From Leucocoprinus leucothites (taxonomy: Eukaryota; Basidiomycota; Agaricomycetes; Agaricales; Agaricaceae): a stretch of DNA of 64,000 nt. Shown piece by piece: positions 58,090 through 64,000 of this stretch. Both the position numbers and the translations under genes were made by a program. The notes below the pieces were generated by a model. That model was not told the origin of the DNA. It ran no database searches and was given only the letters and a program-made list of their open reading frames with translations. Position 1 is the stretch's first letter; each line of letters starts with the position of its first letter. The stretch spans positions 1,736,001 to 1,800,000 of the forward strand of contig JAACJO010000001.1 of the NCBI GenBank assembly GCA_013368445.1, read 5' to 3'.

Positions 58090-60111
58090 ATGGCCTCGAC
58101 TACAGCATTCACGTACAGCTCTGCGAAAGACCTGTACGAGCATATCGACGCTCAGTTTCAACTCAGCGACCAACAACTTGTCGAGCTCACAAAGACTTTC
58201 TTGCATGAATTCAAGCTCGGTCTTGAAGACTATGGACACGCCATGGCGATGATGTTCGTTGCTCGTTGAGTTTCCATGGATGAATCTCATACCAATGCAG
58301 ACCCACTTTCGTGACTGGTGTACCCGATGGCACGGAGAAAGGGTACGCGTCTCTTCGCATATCATCTCTTTTCGTGATGTAATACTTCACCTCAGGACCT
58401 TTCTGGCTCTCGATCTTGGTGGAACTAACCTGTGGGTACCAGACCTTCAGAATACACGCATTTGATCTGAAATCGATCCAAAGTCGCGTTTGCGAAGTAG
58501 TTCTGCACGGCGACAAATCATTTTCTCTTCGCCAGCAGAAATATCGAGTTACAGAGGCTCTCAAGACTGGAGAGGCAACAGCACTCTTTGGTGAGCAAAG
58601 CTGGTTCTTCACTTAATTTCTTCTCTATGCTCACCCTTGGTGTTAGATTACCTGGCTGACTCCGTCGACGCATTCTTAACCACGGAAGCCTCCGTTGACT
58701 ATACCTCGCAAACCGGCGACAAGGCAGCCAATACAATTCATCTCGGTCTCACGTTCTCCTTCCCAGTCGAGCAAACTGCATTAGGCTCCGGTAAAATTCT
58801 CACATGGACGAAAGGATTCTCGGCAAGAAACGCAATAGGAAATGATGTAGTCAAACTACTTCAAGATGCATTTGATAGAAAACATATGCACGTCAAATGT
58901 GTTGCTCTTGTCAATGATGTGCGTTTTGCGTTGGAATTTCATCTATCCCCCCCGTCGCTGATCGGATGAGCGACACCGAGTAGACCGTCGGCGCTTTGCT
59001 CTCTCGCGCATACCAATCCGGAGGATGCATCCTCGGTGCTATTTTTGGAACGGGCACCAACGGTGCCTATGTTGAGGATATTTGTGAGTTCGGAGACTTC
59101 TGGTCAGGGTCAGATGAATTGAAAATGGGTTTAAGCAAAAATCAAGAAACTTCAGGGTACGCCAGCAGCCTCGAAGGGCGGATACATGGTTGTCAACACC
59201 GAGTGGGGAGCTTTCAACAACTCGGTTAGTTCTCACCATAATCCCGTGATCCAAACGTTGCAGACCGTTTCCTAGCGCTCACATCTACCATCTACACCAT
59301 GCGATAATGCTCTCGATCGGCTTAGTATCAATCCAACCTTCCAAGCCTTTGAGAAGTTTATCTCCGGAATGTACCTCGGTGAAATCACTCGTGGTATCAT
59401 CACTTCTCTCATTGATGCTTCCCCGAAACCTCTCTTATTCAACGGCAAATTCACTCCTATCATCAACAAACACTATGGCATTGACACTAGTTTCATGAGC
59501 AACGTCGAGGAAGCTTGGCTTGGGAAGGACGCTTGTCCAGGGTATATCAGGCCCCCATTCGCCGAGCTTGACGGCGGCTCGTTCGGTCCAAATGTCCAGG
59601 CAAGGCTGGAGGCTATCAAGAAAGTCATTGTCAAAGATCTTGGGTTCAAGTCAGACCAAGTTTCTCTCAAGGACGCTGCAGTAAGCTTTTTTAAAAGGGA
59701 TTTTCCGGATAACGTGCCAATCGGAATAATAGATTATTCGTTGGGTCTGTGGTCTCGTTGGTCATCGAGCAGCCCAGCTAAGCGGTGTGGCGGTTGCAAC
59801 TGTCCTAGTTCAAACGGGTCGTGCCGTCTTACCAGGCGAAACAAGCAGAGGGTTGAAAGATCCCAATAATAAGATTCTTGTTGGCGTAGATGGAAGGTAA
59901 AGTACAATCCCTGGTAATTCTAAATGGCGACTGAACACGCGTTCCCAGTCTTGTTGAGCATTATCCTGGATTTGAGGCAATATTGAGAGAATCATTACGT
60001 TACTTGGTCGGTCGGGATGTTGAGAGTCGTGTGGATATCGGGCTGGCCAAGGATGGGAGTGGGGTTGGGGCCGCACTTTGTGCATTGCAGGCCCTCAAAC
60101 AGAAGTCATAA
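58090..60111 (+). CDS. Hexokinase
   Basis: The product starts MASTTAFTYSSAKDLYEHID. Introns removed, it reads AMIPTFVTGVPDGTEKG, TFLALDLGGTNLRVCEVVLH (phosphate loop), HLGLTFSFPVEQTALGSGKI, LTWTKGFSARNAIGNDVVKL, CVALVNDTVGALLSRAYQSG (catalytic Asp), CILGAIFGTGTNGAYVEDI, NTEWGAFNN, FEKFISGMYLGEITRGIITS and KDGSGVGAALCALQALKQKS. This is a complete fungal hexokinase, about 500 residues. It phosphorylates glucose/fructose at the entry to glycolysis. Intron boundaries interrupt the conserved loops (LGGTNL|R and VND|T), and the joined motifs are exact. Regulatory glucose-sensing like yeast Hxk2 cannot be told from sequence. Confidence 0.93.
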
Positions 60112-60274
60112 GTAGTCATTTAGAAAACAACAACTAGGAACTGTATAACAGCTAATCTATGATAGACTATCTTTGCCTAGGCCAACTTGCTCTGTCCAAG
60201 AGATGTGCAAACAGCATTATAATGAAGTAAAAAGCAATTAGATCTGCTCTTACACGAATACAGAAGCTATCCAT

Positions 60275-61454
60275 CTATTTACGGCTCCTGGTTCTCCCTT
60301 GGGCGGCATTCCAGACAGCACTATAAGCAGTGCTGACTCTCTCCCAGTTCAAGACGGACCAGAACTCCTTTAGCCACTGTTCCTTACCCCAAACACCATA
60401 CCCAGCGCTCATCCAAGCATGCTCATACACAGGCACGCAGAAGAGAGGATATAAGATCTCTCCGGCACGGAGCATGCCAACAGTCTTGGTACTCTTTTTA
60501 GTAGACAAGGAGCCAGAATGAAGGCCAGCAGCAGCCTCGTGGATAGACCCCAAGTCATTGCTCATATACCGAGCCTGTGTACCTCTCGGTGCCGTGGGCG
60601 AGTTGTCGCCTGACATACCGGAAAGCGGCGAAGAGGGAGAAGTCCCAGGAGGTGGGTTCTGGGCGAAGGGTGAGCGTGAAGGTGAGCCCGAGGAGGGGTG
60701 TTTTGTCGAAGGGAAGGTGTCGTATAACTCGGATTCGGGAAACTGGGGATGTTTCTCCATGTTTGAACGGGAACGAACGAGAAGAGTGCCGGCACCGTAA
60801 GTGGTATATATACCAGTGTTGCCGCCTTGGTCTGCTACAAGCCATACCCAACCATTAATGAACGTTCCGAGGGCTGCGGCAGAGAACGCAGAGCGAAGTT
60901 GTTGAATGCTTCCATGTGCATTTCGAATGACAGTGTGGAGTTCATCGGTAATTTCATGTTCGTGGTTTGGATATCTGCTTGTCGGGGGTTTCTAGCAAAA
61001 AAGTGAGTGGTTGTATCCACAGGATGCTCAGCGGCTAGAACCTACGAGGTTTTGGAGGAAAAAACTATTATTGAGAGCGAGACTAGCGTAATTGAAAGCC
61101 AGGACTTGATCTCGTTTTCCAGAGAGGTTAATCACAGTTTGGGCTATTGTGGATCCAGACTCTGTGGTACCTTTCATGACAGCCGGGTAAGTTCATATGA
61201 CCGAGAAGGTAGAGTGACATTCGGCACATACCGATTACTTGCTCGTTCAGCCTCTCGAGAAGACCAGATTGGAACTCGAGTTGAACTTTCAGCGCCTCTG
61301 GAGGTAAAAACTTGCCCAATCCTTCATCCACAGGATACGGTAATGTCTGTTGTTGATGCAGTCTCCGGGTGCCCCACCGCGACTTAAAACGGGGTGCCGA
61401 AGAGGTAGAAGCCCTGGCAGAGGCAGAAGTGAGCCGTAGACCGAGTTGGTTCAT
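60275..61454 (-). CDS. Mitochondrial small-subunit ribosomal protein mS42 (SOD-like fold)
   Basis: The product begins MNQLGLRLTSASARASTSSA with a basic, Ser/Arg-rich presequence. Conserved blocks are LPYPVDEGLGKFLPPEALKV, QSGLLERLNEQVIG, DQVLAFNYASLALNNSFFL, VIRNAHGSIQQLRSAFSAAA, LGTFINGWVWLVADQGGNTG and AGEILYPLFCVPVYEHAWMS. The domain has the Fe/Mn superoxide dismutase fold with metal ligands mostly lost (the 'VWLVAD' and 'PVYEHAW' regions). It matches fungal Rsm26/MRP1-like mitoribosomal proteins, not an active dismutase. A long Ser/Pro insertion (about 60550-60720) sits before YPLFCVPVYEHAW. Confidence 0.75.
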
Positions 61455-61686
61455 AGTTTTGGCGCGTCTTCGGAGGGTAATGGAGAGGAGAGAGCAGCCA
61501 ACGAGCTCAGGCCAGACGTTCCAACTTCCAAAAGTGACTTAACCGAAAGTTTTCTGAGCCAAGTGCGTGACGCGCCGAAGCGCGTAGTGTTTGCTATTAT
61601 TTGGCTGGAGCTTGGGCTTGTGACGTTATGCACCTTTGAAGCCACGTCGCGACTGAACTTGTAGACGTTCCCATACCATTGCCCTC

Positions 61687-62146
61687 ATGGCCCCGAAAGC
61701 TTCTCAAAAGGCTCAGTCGCCCATCCAGACCCTGTGGAAGGCGTACAATGAAGAAACATCGGATCGCCTCAAATTCATCGACTCGTTCTTATTATTCCTT
61801 ATGCTTTCGGGCATTGTGCAGTTTCTGTATTGCATCCTGGTCACTAATTACCCCTTCAATGCTTTCTTGGCTGGGTATGTGCCACGATCCTCAGCATATG
61901 AATTCAGCTCATCTTTGATTTCTGATCAGCTTTTCAAGTACCGTCGGCCAGTTTGTCTTGACCGCTTCGCTGCGATCTCAAGTAAACCCCGACAACCAAA
62001 ATGAATTCAAAGAAGTATCGCCGGAACGGTATGTATGACTTCTATGCTTGGTGGTATGATTCTTAACGCGACCATGCAGAGCTTTTGCGGATTTTGCATT
62101 AGGATCAATCGTTCTCCATTTCTTTGTATATAACTTCTTAGGGTGA
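61687..62146 (+). CDS. OST2: Oligosaccharyltransferase subunit DAD1/OST2
   Basis: Two or three exons encode MAPKASQKAQSPIQTLWKAY, NEETSDRLKFIDSFLLFLML, SGIVQFLYCILVTNYPFNAF, LAG, then FSSTVGQFVLTASLRSQVNP, EFKEVSPERAFADFALGSIV and LHFFVYNFLG. The three-helix pattern and 'LRxQVN... SPERAFADFxxxSxxLHFxxxNFLG' ending identify DAD1/Ost2, an ER membrane subunit of the N-glycosylation enzyme. The stop is TGA at 62144. It converges on the DUF1748 gene on the other strand. Length is about 127 residues. Confidence 0.93.
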
Positions 62147-62325
62147 AGGGGAAATAGACATCTTGAATGCGAAAGAAGTTGCGATTGAGAATGTACGAAA
62201 GCATGAGTTGAGTGTACAGGTACAGTAAGCTGCAAGAAGTGTAAATTATCTTCTTCGCTCGAAGGACGAGGAGCGCTAGATGGAGTTGAGTGGTCATGTG
62301 GGCGTGCAGAAGGAGAAGAACGTAC

Positions 62326-62727
62326 GCCAAAGATGACGACAGCAAAGTCAAAGATGTATTCGCCTGGGGAAGGAAGTGTGAGCGAAGGTGGCAGGGCTCT
62401 GAGGCAGAACTGACCAAATTCAAGATAGCTGCGGAGAATCTCTGCGCAAACATGAGTCTGGGGTGCACACTGCAGACGATGCCAGATGAAACTCACGACG
62501 GATGTCTTTATTGGGTACTTGAGAGAGAGCTGGTCTGAACACAAAATGAGATCCGTGAAAGAGCATGAGCCCATGGTGCGTACGTACGTGAGGCCAGTGG
62601 TGCGCTTTACGCCAGCGAGAAACGCGCTGAGGAGCATCGCATCGAAGCCAAGGTGAACTAGAGAGGGCCTTGTGAGCAGATAGCTGCCAACAAGAAGGAA
62701 GGTGGTCGGACCCAGGGTGCCCAACAT
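62326..62727 (-). CDS. DUF1748 small membrane protein, 3' end unresolved
   Basis: The start MLGTLGPTTFLLVGSYLLTR leads into LVHLGFDAMLLSAFLAGVKR, TTGLT. After introns it reads PALSQVPNKDIRQILRSYLE and FGEYIFDFAVVIFG. The 'GFDAxLxSxxLAGVKRxTGL ... YLxxGEyxFD' pattern is that of DUF1748, a small fungal family of unknown function. The coding evidence stops at 62326. Either a GTACGT donor there leads to a short last exon, or the frame simply continues; an open frame does extend to 61978, but that would overlap the DAD1 exons on the other strand and is unlikely. Confidence 0.65.
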
Positions 62728-63019
62728 TGTGGTCTTGAGTCGTTCAGCGCACGTTCAACAGCCTGAGCTTGTATTGCCTGATTATGTAATCAATGCGGTT
62801 TTGCAGGATTCGCCGGGTGCGTCTTTGCTTTGTATGGCGTAGGTCTACAGGAGCGTACTGAGCAGAGGGTCCGAGCAGGGTGAATTGAACCTTGAGCCAA
62901 GGCTGGATAGGCCAACATGTAATAGGACACGTCTAAAGGGGGATATGACGTAAGCAGGGCTGGCGTTGCCAAATTGCCATATCCACTTAGCCACTGCTAA
63001 CTCTCTCCGCTACGCGTCA

Positions 63020-64000
63020 ATGGCGTCAAGGCCACCCACTCCGCCGTCCCTCCCAGCAAAGGGTTATTTCTCTGTGCCCTTTGAACGCTTCATACGCGAT
63101 GAGGCCTCAGATTGGGCTGGCTCATTCACCCTCCTTGGTCTGTACCAGGTCACCTAGTTGCAAAACGCCTACTCACCTGTTGTTGTAGACACCGTCGAAA
63201 CTTACTTTGACTCTCATGTCGACCTCCTTCAACGCAAGCTACAACGTCAACTGCAGAAGCATGGCGATCGCCTCAAGCTCAAGGCAGAAGAGACCTTCAA
63301 GATCAAGGACCTGTCGAGGGACTTGTCTGGGGATTTGCTGGCCGAGAATTTCGACCGCGAAATCAAGAATTTCAAGCTCAAGGTGTGCCCTAAAACATCC
63401 CAGTTCCCACCTTTGCTGAGCTATATTCTCTCAGATATCAACACGTATGACCAAATTAGCCGCCTCATGGCAGTCCGCAAAGGTCATTCGCACTCGCGAG
63501 AAGGTCTCATTTTTCTTTGGTGTCATGGCTCTCCTTTTCTCCGCCCTCATGTTCGGAATGCACCCTGAGTACGTGTCATCCTTCACATCCTGACCTTTTG
63601 AACCCACTGATGCTTCCTCCAGATGGGTGCACGTTGCATACACGGTCATGAGCTTGTACTTATTACCCCTTCGTGTCATCCAGTACAAGCGGCGGGCATG
63701 GCATTATTTCCTATTCGACCTCTGCTACTACGTCAACATTCTCAACTTGATCTACATCTGGTTCCTACCTGGAAACGCTGCTCTCTTCGTCGCATGTTAC
63801 TGCCTCTCGCACGGTCCTCTTGCAAGTGCTGTTATCACATGGCGAAATAGCCTCGTCTTCCACGATCAGGATAAAGTCACTTCATTATTCGTTCACATCT
63901 ACCCTCCGTTTACCTTCACTGTCATAAGGCGAGTATGACTCAACACCATGACGTCGATCCGTCTCTGAACATTTTCACTTATCCAGACACTTCTACCCTG
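63020..64000 (+). CDS. GPC1: Glycerophosphocholine acyltransferase 1 (GPC1/DUF2838), 5' part
   Basis: The product starts MASRPPTPPSLPAKGYFSVP. Joined exons give DTVETYFDSHVDLLQRKLQR, EKVSFFFGVMALLFSALMFG, WVHVAYTVMSLYLLPLRVIQ, RAWHYFLFDLCYYVNILNLI, YIWFLPGN, SHGPLASAVITWRNSLVFHD and DKVTSLFVHIYPPFTFTVIR. This is the hallmark of fungal GPC1 (DUF2838), a multi-pass ER protein that acylates glycerophosphocholine in phosphatidylcholine recycling. The window cuts it inside the membrane core. The last intron (63929-63986, 58 bp) uses a GC donor: AG|GCGAGT ... CCAG, restoring VIRHFYP. Other introns are short GT-AG ones. Confidence 0.9.

Noticed and set aside
60275..61454. Active superoxide dismutase
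   Set aside because: The fold is present but metal-ligand blocks are degenerate and a long Ser/Pro insertion is present, fitting mitoribosomal mS42.
1..64000. CRISPR arrays, phage, operons, ribosome binding sites
   Set aside because: The window is fungal nuclear DNA; the genes are spliced and individually promoted, and no regularly spaced repeats were seen.

Overview
This window is nuclear DNA from a filamentous fungus, most likely a mushroom-forming basidiomycete (Agaricomycetes). The genes are eukaryotic, dense and cut by many short GT-AG introns of roughly 50-60 bp. Several families are typical of basidiomycetes: a DUF6593 protein, a GH128 glucanase, a GH125 mannosidase, an M28 aminopeptidase with a propeptide, and Ser/Pro-rich orphan genes. 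No bacterial, viral, transposon, tRNA, rRNA or CRISPR feature was recognised. Gene models were built by joining exons by eye, so internal splice sites are less certain than gene identities.

Layout. 1-5.1 kb holds the 5' end of RNA polymerase subunit RPABC4 (edge), a Ser/Pro-rich orphan, a GPATCH11-like G-patch protein and a two-RRM protein. 5.7-14.5 kb holds a secreted GH128 glucanase, an AhpD-like protein, a DUF6593 protein, an unresolved coding-like stretch, mitochondrial ribosomal protein uL11m, a secreted M28 aminopeptidase and a small membrane protein. 14.6-25 kb holds a C2/polyproline protein of the Inn1/Fic1 type (cytokinesis), a GH125 exo-alpha-1,6-mannosidase, a Ser-rich orphan and LEU1 (isopropylmalate isomerase). 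25.4-34 kb holds an orphan with a CHTCH motif, MED10, RIC8/synembryn, a nucleolin-like RRM/RGG protein and Rab escort protein. 34-44.3 kb is a secretory block: a secreted alpha/beta hydrolase, two tandem GH3 beta-xylosidases and a subtilase with altered active-site surroundings. 46-64 kb holds an Atf1-type bZIP factor, a DUF3445 protein, ATP synthase subunit d, a GH35 beta-galactosidase, hexokinase, mitochondrial ribosomal protein mS42, DAD1/OST2, a DUF1748 protein and GPC1 (right edge).

How the genes relate. Most are independent housekeeping genes. The recurring theme is secretion and carbohydrate or protein breakdown: GH128, GH125, two GH3, GH35, M28, S8 and an alpha/beta hydrolase. Sugar released outside the cell could be phosphorylated by the hexokinase. 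This is a loose neighbourhood and not an operon-like cluster. I found no convincing new multi-gene system. The most useful leads are the subtilase that appears to lack its oxyanion-hole asparagine, the young GH3 tandem pair, the unresolved coding-like stretch at 10.26-10.76 kb, and the orphan proteins.
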